Source of the DNA: Molanna angustata
Lineage: Eukaryota > Arthropoda > Insecta > Trichoptera > Molannidae
Direction of reading: 5' to 3'
Length of the DNA stretch: 64,000 nucleotides
Assembly (NCBI GenBank): GCA_963576475.1
Contig: OY754990.1
Span: forward strand, 17,822,653 to 17,886,652
The position numbers and the translations under genes were made by a program. Positions 11,104-21,769 of this stretch are shown here, piece by piece; positions within the stretch are counted from its first letter, which is position 1, and each line of letters begins with the position of its first letter. Under the pieces are notes generated by a model, which saw only the letters and a list, made by a program, of their open reading frames with translations, did no database searches and had not been told where the DNA came from.

Positions 11104-11374
11104 TTCGGTTTTCGTCTATGGTTGAGTCGTGTAAATAGTCGTAGCCATATATAAATTGATCAACAACGCCCCACTAGGTATTAGCTGTTCTGGAGCTGCT
11201 GTTAGGTATATTACACTATCGTCAATTTGAATATATACAGCAATATAATTTACACATCATAAAAATATAAAAACAAAATACAAAAGAAAGAAAACAACAT
11301 AATTTAATAGTACAACATAATTTTAAAAAAGCAACATAATTATTTAAAAACATCAATTGATTCACATTATGAAC

Positions 11375-11830
11375 TCACAGAATAACGAATGGGTTGTGGC
11401 CAACGCTAAACTCCTCACTAACAAGTCATTCTATAAAGTATTCAAATATTGTATGGAAAATTTTCTTGTTTGTGGAAAATTAGTTTGCTAAATTAAACGA
11501 AGTATTCAAATTTACTATGGAAAATTACAACATTTTCATGAAATGAGTTTGTTTTATTACATATTTTAATGAAAACTTGATTATCTCTATTTTATGAGAG
11601 TAATATATAAAATATCAAATTTTTATATAACTATGATAATTTTCCTGAGCTTGGGGTCACTTTGAAATATTTGACAGTTAAAAAAATTGAGAAGAACTGA
11701 TCAGATATCTTTCAAAATCTGAAGGGATATAAGCGAGTATTTGATATACAAATTTACAAAATTTGAAAAGAATCGAATGAGTACTTTAGTCTATAATCGA
11801 TAAAGTAGAATAAACACGACATACATAGCA
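11375..11830 (-). repeat. Dispersed repeat V, copy 1
   Basis: Contains, in inverted order, the blocks seen at 54085-54480: a TATAATCGAT/ATCGATTATAGA block, a TGAAGGGATAT/TGAAGGATATCTGA block, and the end motif GTTAGTGAGGAGTTTAGCG. A partial copy is at 26375-26505. Non-coding, class unknown. Confidence 0.6.
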
Positions 11831-11914
11831 CACAGCACACACCCACTCACAGATACATTGCGATGAAACTTTCAGAATACAATCTCAGCATGATTCTAGT
11901 TGATAATTTGAAAT

Positions 11915-12112
11915 TCGCTACTCCCGCTCTGCATATGGGGACTGTAAACGGCCCCTTCACAGAACGCTTAGTACAAGAAAGAACAAGAAAAAAAATGCTT
12001 AGCACGAAAAGTAGCTCACAGAGTCCTCTAGATTAGCGATCTCGGCACCATAGTGCAAAAGGACAATCGACTAATGTGAATGGAGGATTCACACTCGTGG
12101 ACTTAAGATCTT
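11915..12112 (+). mobile_element. LINE 3' UTR (family of 55235-55800)
   Basis: Shares CTCTGCATATGGG, ACGGCCCCTTCACAGAACGC and GGAGGATTCACACTCGTGGA with 55505-55695. In that copy the same sequence directly follows a reverse-transcriptase C-terminus. Here the homology breaks at a TTTA repeat (12113-12136), and what looks like its continuation (TGACCAAGATCTCTGTAAAA) reappears at 13275-13330. Confidence 0.75.
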
Positions 12113-12189
12113 TTTTATTTATTTATTTATTTATTTGATAAAGAAAAAAAATGATACATAATACAGTTGTTACAATATATAATACAGAT

Positions 12190-12745
12190 AATTAATATTT
12201 AATAACATTACCCCACAACAAGAGTTTCGTAACGCCACCGTAGTGCCAACCCTGATGTATGCAAGTGAAACCTGGACATGGCAGAAGACGCATGAAAGTA
12301 GAATAAATGCAGTTGAAATGAGATCGTTAAGAAAGATTTGTAATAGAACGATGTATGACCGGGTAAGAAACGAGGATATAAGGAAAGAATGTAAGATTAA
12401 GAAAGATGTCATTACTAGAATGAAAGTAAACACATTGAGATGGTTTGGTCACATGGGGAGAATGAATGAGGAGCGCCTGACGAAGAAAATATACAGAGCG
12501 GAAAGGAATGGAATGAGAGGTCGGGGACGCCCAAGAAAGGGATGGCACGACCATGTGAACGAAATTTTGAAAGACGGAAATGTTAGAAGTGTGAGCAATA
12601 GACGAACATGTATGAGACGATGCATGAATGTGGACGAAGCGAGGGATGCGTGCCAGGATAGAAAAATGTGGCGTTCGGTTCTCTCTGCCTACCCCGCAAG
12701 GGACATGGCGTGATAGTATGTATGTATGTATGTATGTATGTACAA
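12190..12745 (+). mobile_element. LINE ORF2 C-terminal fragment with TATG tail
   Basis: Frame 12243-12713 (156 codons) reads PTLMYASETWTWQKTHESR, RMKVNTLRWFGHMGRM, RGRGRPRKGWHDHV and ARDACQDRKMWRSV, ending ARDMA. It is the region after the reverse transcriptase of an RTE-like LINE: LMYGSE-type block, LRWFGH, GRPR..W, CQDR..WR. The frame starts inside the protein, so this is a 5'-truncated copy, but no stop interrupts the remaining part. It ends in (TATG)n at 12717-12740. Related tails without much coding sequence are at 16190-16290 and 16676-16755. It appears to interrupt the LINE UTR of 11915-12112 and 13275-13330. Confidence 0.85.
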
Positions 12746-13254
12746 TAAGAGTTAACACTCGGGTTTTGAAGGGGAAATATTTAAAATATTTAATTTAATT
12801 TGGGAGAAATATTTATTTATTTATTTTTTATTTTGTTGATTTACAGAACCAGCAGTTTACATTACAAATTTACAGTAGGTATGTTATATGAATTAAGTAA
12901 TAAACCTTTTAAAGGTTCTTTTAAATAATTTAAATTAAACTATGTAATATATATTGAACAATTGCATTTTTTTAAATATAAGTAAGTACCTACTTTATAA
13001 CATTCGAAAGAAAAAGTTAACAAGAGTAATGAGCCATCCGCATCCGCACCAAAAACTAGCAGGTTACCTCAATACTGACCGGCCAGTCAATATTGAGCTC
13101 ACTACAATCAGTTGATACAGTTCAACGCCTCTGTAGGTACCTAATTAATAAATAATATTGTAACAAGGATGCACCGAAGTATGCACCAAAAAACCAATGC
13201 AGGAGACAAAACAAACAATATCATGTAACGGTGTGACAGGTCTATGTATGTACA
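12746..13254. other. No gene seen
   Basis: AT-rich, with TTTA repeats near 12810. No coding signal. Confidence 0.4.
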
Positions 13255-13274
13255 TTTATCAATTATCAGGGTTA

Positions 13275-13330
13275 TGTATGACCAAGATCTCTGTAAAAAA
13301 TTAACCTAACAATAGTAAGGCACCATAGCT
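13275..13330 (+). mobile_element. LINE 3' UTR end (continuation of 11915-12112)
   Basis: Shares TGACCAAGATCTCTGTAAAA and CTAACAATAGTAAGGCACC with 55715-55795, where the block follows the UTR seen at 11915-12112. Confidence 0.6.
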
Positions 13331-13425
13331 GAATGAATGAATGAATGAATGAATTAATTAATTAATTAATTAATTAATTAATTGAATGAATGAATGAATT
13401 AAATGAATGAATGAATGAATGAAGC
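13331..13425. repeat. Compound (GAAT)n/(TTAA)n microsatellite
   Basis: A GAAT run passes into an ATTA run of about eight units and back into GAAT. The stretch is almost purely tetranucleotide. Confidence 0.95.
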
Positions 13426-14155
13426 AGTACTAGTTTTTATGACAGAACTTCTTGATAAAAATAATTTTCAATTAAAAAAATTTATAAATTGCGAATTCAT
13501 AAAACTCTCCTCAATATCTCCTTGGGGTAGTGAGGAGTAAAAAATCGTTCGTTTAATCCGCTGTAATTTTAGGGTGGCGAGCTTTAAAAAAAATATCACG
13601 GCGATGTTTATTGACAGTCGAAAGTAGGGACCTACGTACAGAAATAAAAAACATGTTTTAAAAAATACGCCCATTGTCCGCGCAAAGTAAGAGATTTTAA
13701 TTTGGATTTCGCCAGACAAATAGACGTTGTTTGGGTTCGAATTGTCGAAACCATTTTTTTTTTGGTAAAACGTTGGGAGAAAGAAGGGCTTCTGTTATGT
13801 GGGGTGTAGACGTGTAGATATTGATGGTGAAAGTAATTGGAATGTGAAATGTGAAATGATGGCACCGGGAAAGTAGGACGAAAAGGGCGGAGAGTAAGAA
13901 GAAGTAGAAAAAAAGAGGGGAGAAGTAGAAAAAGCTGGGGTCCTCGGGAGAAAAAAATATATTACACAAAACCACCTTGCAATGAAATTGGAAAAAATCC
14001 CATAGATTATGGCTCTCTAAATTATATTAAATTCAATAAAATGAATTAATATCTCTGGTTTAAGGCGGGTCTGCAAACCAGAGTGGCATCAAAACAGAAA
14101 TTGTATGATTATATTTTGTTGCCACTCTTATAAAAATTAAAATATCGGGTGCTAA
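13426..14155. other. No gene seen
   Basis: Overlapping minus frames at 13468-13975 are open mainly because the plus strand is purine-rich (13850-13960). None has a recognisable domain. CTCCTTGGGGTAGTGAGGAG at 13518-13537 is an inverted copy of a block at 26095-26115 next to a Z repeat. Confidence 0.4.
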
Positions 14156-14159
14156 ATCT

Positions 14160-14400
14160 ATTTATTTATTTTACACTTTATTGTACATAACTAGTTGCAA
14201 GTACAAATGACACCATGCAACCATCTGTAACAATTATGGAAGAAAATGATACATGTACAAAAAAGAATGAGTAAATCAACATAAAACTATAAGCATATTA
14301 CATTTGTGCACAAAAAAAATAAAAATATGTACACCAATGACAATTAAAAAAAATTTTTAGATGAAACCTGATACAACATTATGGGAGGAAAGGGAAATAA
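14160..14400 (-). mobile_element. Probable LINE 3' tail
   Basis: On the minus strand the sequence ends in ATTGTTACAGATGGTTGCA, TTGTACTTGCAACTAGTTAT and a TAAA-rich tail, the layout of other LINE 3' ends here. No coding part is recognisable. Confidence 0.35.
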
Positions 14401-14559
14401 AGGAGAGTAGATTTGTCTAATTAATGTTCATATTTTTAACTAATCTATAGTTCATATTTTTAACTTATCACCAACGTTGTTTTCCCGTCCCAACTAAAAA
14501 CGGCTAAAATTACACCCACACACAAAGCAGGCGATCCAATGTGTATGCAATCAATTCAC

Positions 14560-14822
14560 CAACTTCTTGGAAAAACATCAAAATTTAGCCAATAACCAGT
14601 TTGGATTCAGGAAAAATCGGGGTTCGGGAGAAGCGATACAGGAATTTATCGGTTAAACCTATATCTGATAAACTTGACAGTAAGAAAAAAATGTTTAGCA
14701 ATAGTTCTAGATTTAACGAAAGCTATCGACACGGTATCACATGAAAGAATGCTACACAAACTAAAATAGACTGGATTATCGGAAACAAGTTACAAATATG
14801 TAGTTCAAAACTTAAATTACAG
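14560..14822 (+). pseudogene. Jockey-like reverse transcriptase, part 1
   Basis: Decayed frames read NNQFGFRKNRGSGEAIQEF, then AIVLDLTKAIDTVSHERML, the block carrying reverse-transcriptase motif A. Several stops interrupt it. The protein continues after an insertion at 15322 with motif B. The last 11 bases (TTAAATTACAG, 14812-14822) are duplicated at 15311-15321, on the other side of the insertion. Confidence 0.75.
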
Positions 14823-15310
14823 CAAGCGCATAAAGTGATCACGTAAACCAGCCGATGACAGATCGTAAGCCCTGTAGGTGCCTCGAATTCCTGGTTCTTC
14901 TACAATATCCCAACTTCGTCTCTATTGAGATGTTGAAAAAATGTTTGTCAATAAAAATATCATTTGACTACCAAAAGGGAAAAAATAAATCCAATGTTTG
15001 CGTATATGCAATTAAAAAAGAATCTTCTTCTTCTTTGTCCTGGCCTTTTCTTCCCATTATGTGGGGTCGGCCCTCCTCGTCCTCATTCGCCAAGTCCTTC
15101 TCTCCTGTGCGTCTCCTTCGCGCAAGTCTGCCTCCCGCAACTCTCTTGTGATGGTGGAGTGCCACGTTGTCAGCAGTCTGCCTGGTCTTCTGGCCTGCAC
15201 TTGGATGTCCATCGCTCTACGTATCATATTTTCCTCTGGTCGCCTTATGATGTGTCCGTACCATCTCAATCTACTCTCAAGCAGCTTATCGATTAAAAAG
15301 AATATTCGAT
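14823..15310 (+). mobile_element. Retroposon Z, 5'-truncated, flanked by an 11-bp target duplication
   Basis: Begins within the Z consensus (CAAGCGCATAAAGTGATCAC), continues through CCAGCCGATGACAG and CAACTTCGTCTCTATTGAGA, and ends ATATTCG. It is flanked by TTAAATTACAG on both sides. Truncation at one end, a constant 3' end and a target duplication point to insertion by target-primed reverse transcription. No tRNA-like head or long frame is seen, so its class is open. It is itself interrupted at 15023-15291. Confidence 0.75.
15023..15291 (-). mobile_element. LINE C-terminal fragment nested in Z
   Basis: The minus frame reads MRWYGHIIRRPEEN, RRPGRLLTTWHS and TWRMRTRRADPT, then a stop, the end of an RTE-like ORF2 protein. 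It is followed by an (AAG)n tail at about 15023-15035. Near-identical ATTAAAAAGAAT sequences at 15011-15022 and 15292-15302 look like its target duplication. Confidence 0.75.
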
Positions 15311-15440
15311 TTAAATTACAGACTGAACAAACTTGACAAGACTAAAAGTGACGAACAATACATCAAATACGGAGTGCCTCAAGGAAGTATACTACGACCA
15401 GTTTTATTTTCCTTATACATATTTCTTTTATTTATAAAAA
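15311..15440 (+). pseudogene. Jockey-like reverse transcriptase, part 2 (motif B)
   Basis: Reads YGVPQGSIL and PVLFSLYI, reverse-transcriptase motif B, in the order expected after the motif-A part at 14560-14822. The two parts were contiguous before Z inserted. No YADD block can be read downstream, so the copy is truncated at about 15440. Confidence 0.75.
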
Positions 15441-16189
15441 AAATGAAAACATTTCTTAATATAATATACCTTCATGTCTTGAGAATTTACTGTAATCAAT
15501 TAAAACCAATGGACAGTGGAATGTTTGCAATGCGTAAGGTTTTTATTTTAACTGGAAGCGAATCCGAGACACAAGTTTCTGACAAAAACAAAGTCTTCTT
15601 CGAGCCACAATCCTCGTTTTTCTTTCATATTATTTTCCTCAAATATTTACGATCGAGCTAAGCATTAAAAGTTCCCACAACTGTAATTTGTGGTTATCAA
15701 AAGTAGGAAGGTACCATTTTATTTGTACCCCCGAGCCAAGGAGAGAGACGCGGTGAATTATGATCGCGAATGCAACTCTTATACATTTATATACTGCCTG
15801 TGTACATTCGACTGAAATATGGAGGCAGTATTTTGTAGCATTATCCGACAAATCTAAATTGCCAGTCTTAATCGCCGTCTCAACTCGCATACTTTTGTCT
15901 CTCTCCTCGACATGTCAACAAAGCAAGCAGCGCTGGGGTTCCCGAGCACGATGTCGCAAAGCGCATCAAATGTAATTTTACATCAATCTCTCTTATGAAC
16001 AATTTTTTTGAGTCTACTGAACTAATAAGCTTTATACCGCTCAGAATTTCTGGTAGGACGGCCCGAATTTTTTCACGTTCCATTTTGTAGAACAAACTAT
16101 GGGGATTTTTCAACTAACCCTCGAATTTTTCGACAGTATAAAGAAAGTTTTAGTGATATAGACATATTTTTCCCTTCTTATAATCAATT
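15441..16189. other. No gene seen
   Basis: Short chance frames on both strands (for example 15639-15890 and 15880-16113 minus), without motifs or plausible splice-bounded exons. Confidence 0.4.
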
Positions 16190-16290
16190 CAGGGAGAGGG
16201 TTGTGACATACCGAAGTATGGCACTCGGTTCAATCTGCTGGCCCCGTAAGGGACATGGCCTGATGGTATGTATGTATGTAATAATGTATG
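16190..16290 (+). mobile_element. LINE 3' tail (family of 12190-12745)
   Basis: CCCGTAAGGGACATGGCCTG followed by a TATG-type tail matches the end of the LINE at 12690-12740. Confidence 0.65.
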
Positions 16291-16675
16291 TAAAGATTAA
16301 TAATTGTTGTATTTTGATACTTTTTATATTAGGTACCTACACACATCACGTAGCTGAAATTTCTGCTTACTTATTGCCTAGTATTACCTCAGAACAGGCT
16401 TTGCCTAGTGAGGAAATAAATTCCATTTATATATTTCATGATTTGTTATATTTTATATTTTATTTTATATTGTATTATGGAAATTAATAAATAAAAAAAA
16501 AAACATAATTCATAGTTCATTTTTTCAACATTTCATATTTCCATATTTAATTTTTTTTGTTTTTATATTATTTTTGATATTACTGTTGTAGAATATTTGA
16601 ATATTGTGAAAATAAAAACGTAAAATGTCGTTTCGTTAAACCAAATATATATATTTTTTAAAAACCGACTTCAAA
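16291..16675. other. No gene seen
   Basis: AT-rich, containing a long T/A-rich stretch at about 16440-16560. Confidence 0.4.
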
Positions 16676-16755
16676 ACGAATGTTTGTCAAGATGGAAAAA
16701 TGTGGCGTTTGGATCTTTCTGCCTACCCCACGGGGGACATGGCGTGATGTTATAT
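16676..16755 (+). mobile_element. LINE 3' tail (family of 12190-12745)
   Basis: GTCAAGATGGAAAAATGTGG and CCCCACGGGGGACATGGCGT correspond to the CQDRKMWR and ARDMA parts of the LINE at 12190-12745. Confidence 0.7.
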
Positions 16756-17064
16756 ATAAAATGTAATGTTCTTAGCATAAATCTGTGTTAAGTCATTAAA
16801 AAATAACTACCATCATAATTATAGTAAATAGATTATGTACCAAATTGCATAATTTTTGGTATGTCCATAGAATTATAAGGTACAGAAGCCGCGTGTAGTA
16901 CAAATTTAGAATTCAATTGTATGACAAGTTTTTTTTACATGTATGTGTGAGGCGGTAGATCGGTTGGTCTACGTATTATGTATGTGTGCGTATACTAGAA
17001 ATTCGTCTGTTTCAGCGTAGTTTTAGTTGGCATACATTCATTGCGCTGACTAGGTATCTGTATC

Positions 17065-17345
17065 GTATATAATCTAAGGGTATATCCAATACAATATTAA
17101 TATGACAACTCACCCTTTCCTCCTCTCCTACCCTTCTCCATGACCCACCATCGCTTCATAAAATACAAACTACATATTATATACTCACACATCACAATTG
17201 TACACTTAGGTACACGATACTTTAAACTAATCACAAAAAAATCTTTTCTTTTTTCGCTTGAATTGTCTTGTTTAAAAACAATGTAATTAACTTGCTTTCT
17301 TTATTATTTTTTTTGGCTGTTTTGTTTCCAAAAAAATAGAATAAA
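17065..17345 (+). mobile_element. LINE 3' UTR, plus-strand member of a tail-to-tail pair
   Basis: 17079-17212 is the imperfect reverse complement of 17547-17690, sharing the CCTTTCCTCCTCTCCTACC and TCACAATTGTACACTTA blocks. A block near 17260-17335 (ACAATGTAATTAACTTGC, GGCTGTTTTGTTTCC) matches 17405-17495 inverted. It ends in ATAAAATAAA repeats. It is the same LINE 3' UTR as 17365-17955, oppositely oriented. Confidence 0.7.
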
Positions 17346-17364
17346 ATAAAATAAAAATAACGAG

Positions 17365-17955
17365 ATGATATTGTATATATGTATTTATTTATTTTTTTAT
17401 TTTTATTTTGGGAAACAAAACAGTTGTTACATATTTTACATTAATAAAAAAAATAATAATCAGGAAAGTAAGCCAATTACATTGTTCCACAGATTAATAT
17501 ACATAATAAAGACAATTCAGTACAAAGTCAAAGACAAAAGTGTGGTGTAAGTGTACAATTGTGATGTGTGTGTATGTGTGTGTGTGTGTGTGTGTGTATT
17601 TTATGAAGCGAGGGTGGGACATGAAGAAAGGTAGGAGAGGAGGAAAGGGTTAGTTGTCATATTAATATAGTATTGGACATAAGAAAAATTATACAATTTG
17701 GTACATAAAGTATTCATTATAATATTGATGTTAGTTGTTTATTTAATGATTGTAGGCTATTGTTAAAAATATCTGGCTTATGATTAAGGTTATTGTACAT
17801 ATTGCAGCTGCGGTTAATAAAAGTGTTGTTTGCATAGTTTGTTCTTGAGTATTTAGTGTAAAAGAGGAGGTTCTGGCGGTTTTTTCTGGCGGGGCAGTTG
17901 AATGGGATTTGTCCTAAGAGATACGGACTATAAATATAATATAAATATGGTATAT
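17365..17955 (-). pseudogene. LINE ORF2 C-terminus and 3' UTR, minus-strand member of the pair
   Basis: The minus frame from about 17955 to 17717 reads LLGQIPFNCPARKNRQNLL, FINRSCNMYNNL and SLQSLNKQL, the C-terminal tail of a jockey/R1-group ORF2 protein. The 3' UTR contains a (GT)n run (17565-17600) and ends in A/T tetranucleotides at about 17380. A tRNA-derived SINE (17960-18175) adjoins its 5' break. Confidence 0.65.
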
Positions 17956-17959
17956 AGGT

Positions 17960-18175
17960 AATCGTCGGCCTTCGTGGCTCAGTTGGTTGGGTATCTGACT
18001 GCTGATCCAAAAGGTCCCGAGTCCGATTCCCGGTGGAGACACAGTTTTTAATTGTGTTTTCAGTCTGGATCTGTGTGACGATTAATATCGTAAGTTGCGT
18101 GTTAAATTAATATTTGACATAATACTTGTTAGTTGCCCGAGAAGTAATCTTAAATATGTAAATAAATAAATGTGC
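17960..18175 (+). mobile_element. tRNA-derived SINE, family 2
   Basis: The head has CGTGGCTCAGTTGG (box A) and GAGTCCGATTCCCGG (box B) about 35 bp apart. It is followed by a tRNA-unrelated body with CAGTCTGGATCTGTGTGACG and TTAGTTGCCCGAGAAGTAAT, and an AAAT tail. Copies are at 34620-35262 (split by a MITE) and 57660-57845 (minus). The anticodon arm does not fold well, so this is not a tRNA gene. Confidence 0.85.
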
Positions 18176-18686
18176 AAAACAATTTTGTGTATTAATTTTA
18201 ATTTGTCCTATGCGCGTTCTTTCAAAATCTATTTGTACCATTCAACGCTAAGTCTTTTTTTCTTCGATTATCAAAGCTCTATACCTTACCGCCATGGGCG
18301 TATCTCCCGGTAACGGATGGGTTCTTTTTAAAGGATCGTTAATGTGGACATATATCACGCCAGGGGGGTTAGGCCTCCAGCGGGAAGGAGTCGAGGGGGG
18401 AGGGGGCACCAATAAAAGGGTCGTTTGTCACAGAACAGCTCCCCCCGCGCGTCCTCAACTTTCCTCACAAAAGTAGATATTTTATAAAATAATATATAAT
18501 TCTTATTCGCAGTCGCGACCAAAGGGGAAAGCATAAGATATGTATGAAAATTGTTTTTTTAAATTATAAATTTTTACCGGTCCGCGCGCTGTTATGACAT
18601 CCTGATACTTCTGCCTTAAATATTACCCTTTTCTTAAAATTAAACAATACTTATTTTACACACCACGATATTTATTTGCCGTGTCT
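18176..18686. other. No confirmed gene
   Basis: A G-rich patch (18355-18420) in otherwise AT-rich DNA gives a 60-codon frame at 18294-18476. Its composition is low-complexity and I recognise no domain. Confidence 0.35.
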
Positions 18687-18852
18687 GCCCCCCTTGACAA
18701 TGTGTCATTTAGCTCAAGAAAAGAAACAAGAAAAGATAACTCAATGTATGCAAGTGACAGATGTCACGTGACTGGCAACTGTTACTTCCATAAATTGAGG
18801 TATCTTTTCTTGTTTCTTTTCTTAAGCTAAATGACACGTTGTCTAGGGGGGC
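18687..18852. mobile_element. Palindromic MITE with about 57-bp inverted repeats
   Basis: Starts GCCCCCCTTGACAATGTGTC and ends with the near reverse complement ACACGTTGTCTAGGGGGGC. The arms, including an AAGAAACAAGAAAAGAT block, match at almost every position, leaving a spacer of about 50 bp. No coding capacity. The superfamily is not determined because no clear target duplication is visible. Confidence 0.85.
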
Positions 18853-19154
18853 TGGAAGTCTTTTAAATTAATTAATAATTTCTTATTTTCAGGTGAATTG
18901 TTACACATTATTCAAATATATAGAACTTTCAAAAATTACATTGTGCACCGGCTTAGAATAGTGCTTCCACTCTTTTCTATTATTGTTTTTGAGTGTCCCG
19001 TAAGAGCCGGGTAATCGAAAATACAACAGGCAACAATAACATCTCACATAGTTCAGCAATGAGGTTCACCACCCATTCTGAATATAGTGCCTTTTTAGTT
19101 GAGACGAGACTGGTGTGTGGGTATACACAGATATGTTGTGCTCCCTTTTATATG

Positions 19155-19225
19155 GCAATGCACACCCGCACATCTTTCGCTGGTTACCCCACATTGTGGG
19201 ATATGCCGTGATGGTATGAATGAAT
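19155..19225 (+). repeat. Dispersed CACACCCGC tail, copy
   Basis: GCACACCCGCACATCTTTCG, then GTGGGATATGCCGTGATGGT and a GAATGAATGA end. This is the clearest copy of the family. Confidence 0.7.
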
Positions 19226-19231
19226 GAACAT

Positions 19232-19395
19232 TGCGCAAAAGCATGACGTTGCGCTAAAGCATAAGGCGATCACGTAAACCAGCCAATGACAGGTCGTAAG
19301 CTCTGTAGGTGCCCTGAGTTCCTGGTTCTTCTATTATATCCAAACTTCGTCTCTATTGAGATGTTAAAATTTTTGTCAATAAAGATATCATAGTT
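19232..19395 (+). repeat. Retroposon Z fragment
   Basis: Contains GATCACGTAAACCAGCC, GACAGGTCGTAAGC and CGTCTCTATTGAGATGTTA, with more substitutions than the copies near 37 kb. Confidence 0.75.
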
Positions 19396-20359
19396 TTTGA
19401 TTTATAGTGAGTTCCATCTTCAGAAGTCGACTTATCTTATACGTGTGACCAATTCTGATGATCTGCCTTGTTATTAAAAAGGATTCAATAAAATCGGAAA
19501 ATGTGGAAAAGAACTTTCATCGCTGAAGTTAAAATTTAAGAATTTGATGAATTTTTCGTGGATGCCGTGATCAGGTCTTGACCAAATTTAAATCGGACCA
19601 ATCGGATCGTACCGCCTTTCTAATGAAAATAAAGAATCGTAATCGGACGACGCGGTGAAAAATTATCGCTGAACATAGGTACATAAAAAATTACGTTGAA
19701 TTGATTACCTCCACTGTTATTGGAAGTCTGAATAAAAATGCCAAAATAGACGCTTTGCAGCCTATGTTTTATTTTATTTTGCTTAATATGATTTCTGTCT
19801 TTACAATGTACAAGATATATTTATTTATTTACTTTTTATCACACCATATTTATAATGACAACAATAAATAGATTACTGCTGCCCAACTATGAAATTCTGT
19901 TCTAGGGCTAGCAGTTTACAATTTTTAGTGACAATTATATGCAATAATGAACCAGGTGATTGTTCCCGTTCCACACTAAATAGATACACAATCTCAACAT
20001 TCTGCATTCACTCATTATCTCAACAAATGTATGGGCTCACACAAAATAGATTAATCAGGTCCTAATTGTTGCCATAGTACCTGTCATAAATCCAATCTCT
20101 GACGCGATTTTTATTTCAGAACCATAGAAAGAGACTAACTGCGTTGGTGTGGTTAATATGAATCACATGCTTCCCAAATATATGATTAATTTTGCAGAAT
20201 TTCATCAAAAATATTACATATTTGGATGAACTCCTATTTGGATGAAATGCGTATGGTGAGATTGGCATTTGGAGTGTCCTTATGGAAGAAAATAAAGAGT
20301 TCACGCTTTTGAAGAAGCCTGGGCGATACTGATAAAACATATGTAGGAAGATAGAGGAA
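19396..20359. other. No confirmed gene
   Basis: About 19800-19950 has TTTA repeats followed by a minus-oriented LINE-tail-like stretch, but no coding part supports it. The rest is unassigned. Confidence 0.35.
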
Positions 20360-20545
20360 AGACAGTTGAGATGGTACAGGTACGATCAACGCAGACCGCC
20401 AAATCACATGATAAACCAAGCGATCTCCATGGATCTTCCTCGACTTATATCCAAGGGAATACCGTAGTATTCCAGGATCGTGCAGAAACATGGCCATGGT
20501 GACAAAATACAGGATAGAAGGACCTTAATATAAGGACGAGCCCAT
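20360..20545 (+). pseudogene. Decayed LINE C-terminal fragment
   Basis: The plus frame reads RWYRYDQRRPPNHMINQAIS, then a degraded GRP..W region and KIQDRRTLI. This fits the LRW(F/Y)GH..RRP block of RTE-like ORF2 C-termini. At least two stops interrupt it. Confidence 0.5.
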
Positions 20546-21029
20546 CAGTCGGCATAAACAAAGAATTGGTCTATATTGTCTATAACAAGGGAAAAGATGA
20601 TGTGGAATAACTCAGAATATGGAGTAGATCGTTTTGTGTATTAGGGTATAATATATGTAAGTGTATGTGTTTGGAAAAAATAAATAAATATTTAAAGCTT
20701 TCACGATATTCTTAGCGATATTTTGTATAGGAAGACTTCATAATGTCATTTGTCGTAAATTACTTAAGCTTAAGGTTGTAACTAAGACAGCACGCAATAA
20801 ATAATCCTTAATTTATATGGCGGCATTCTACCACTGTGTACACGTCAAATACAAAAATACTAACTTATGTTTTTCATTCAATTTCGTTTCTGTGTAGGTA
20901 CACATTTATCCCTCTCTAACATATTAAGTTTTGTTTCAGAGTATAAATTTAGTAGAGTAACGATATATTAGTGTCGGCACGCCCTATCTAAACAACATTA
21001 TGTTCTTTTTCGTTTCACAGACAAAATAT
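20546..21029. other. No gene seen
   Basis: AT-rich, with no frame or repeat I can name. Confidence 0.4.
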
Positions 21030-21735
21030 ATTCTATCTGTTAACCACTGAAGTTTCATGTTTCCCTGATATATTATTTTTTTCAAGAAATAATATGACCT
21101 TGATAAAAAATACATGACCTATTCAGAAACGTAAATTCTAGATTCGATTCCGGAAAGTATTAATCTCCAAATTTATTTCAAATTAACTATCCTCTATCTG
21201 ATAACCACTGAATTTTTATATTTTCCTGATACATTATATTTTTCAAGAACGAAATTCATACAGTACTCCTCTGGAACGTTAATCCAAGGTTCGACACATA
21301 TTTTTACCATAGATTTTTATTATAATATACCTAGATGTAGTACTCTGTGCAAAAAGTGAGTCATGGAATATCGCGAGTTTGACGTTTTGGTTGGCAACAT
21401 ATTTCACTTTTCCTTACATTTCAACACATCCTAGACAACTGTTATATTAACCTTGATAATTAAAATGTTTTTTAGACAAATAAATCCGAAAACAATTCAC
21501 ATTAGTCGTTATTTTCTATAGAAAAACGATGTGGTCTGGAACCAAAACGTCAAAAATCCCCCCTGAAAAATGACTCACATTCGATTCATACAAAATTTTC
21601 TAACTACGACATCTAGTGTATTATATGAAAACCTATGATTTTTACTCTCCAAATACATTCCAAATTAACTTCTATCTGCCAACCACCGAAGTTTTATGTT
21701 TTCCTGATACATACTATATTTTAAAGATGACAAAA
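21030..21735. repeat. Three degenerate direct repeats
   Basis: A block with ATCTG..AACCAC(T/C)GAAGTTT and TTTCCTGATACATTATATTT recurs near 21035, 21195 and 21675. The second and third copies are also preceded by CTCCAAAT..ATT(T/C)CAAATTAAC. Probably old copies of one non-coding element. Confidence 0.6.
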
Positions 21736-21769
21736 AATAGTTTATTATTTATTTGTAACTAAACGCAAA

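Noticed and set aside
12327..12758. 143-codon minus-strand frame
   Set aside because: It is the antisense of the LINE C-terminus at 12243-12713 and has no domain of its own.
13331..13425. Regulatory element made of GAAT/TTAA repeats
   Set aside because: Pure tetranucleotide composition is adequately explained as a microsatellite.
17960..18035. tRNA gene
   Set aside because: Box A and box B are present, but the anticodon arm does not pair and the body recurs as a SINE.
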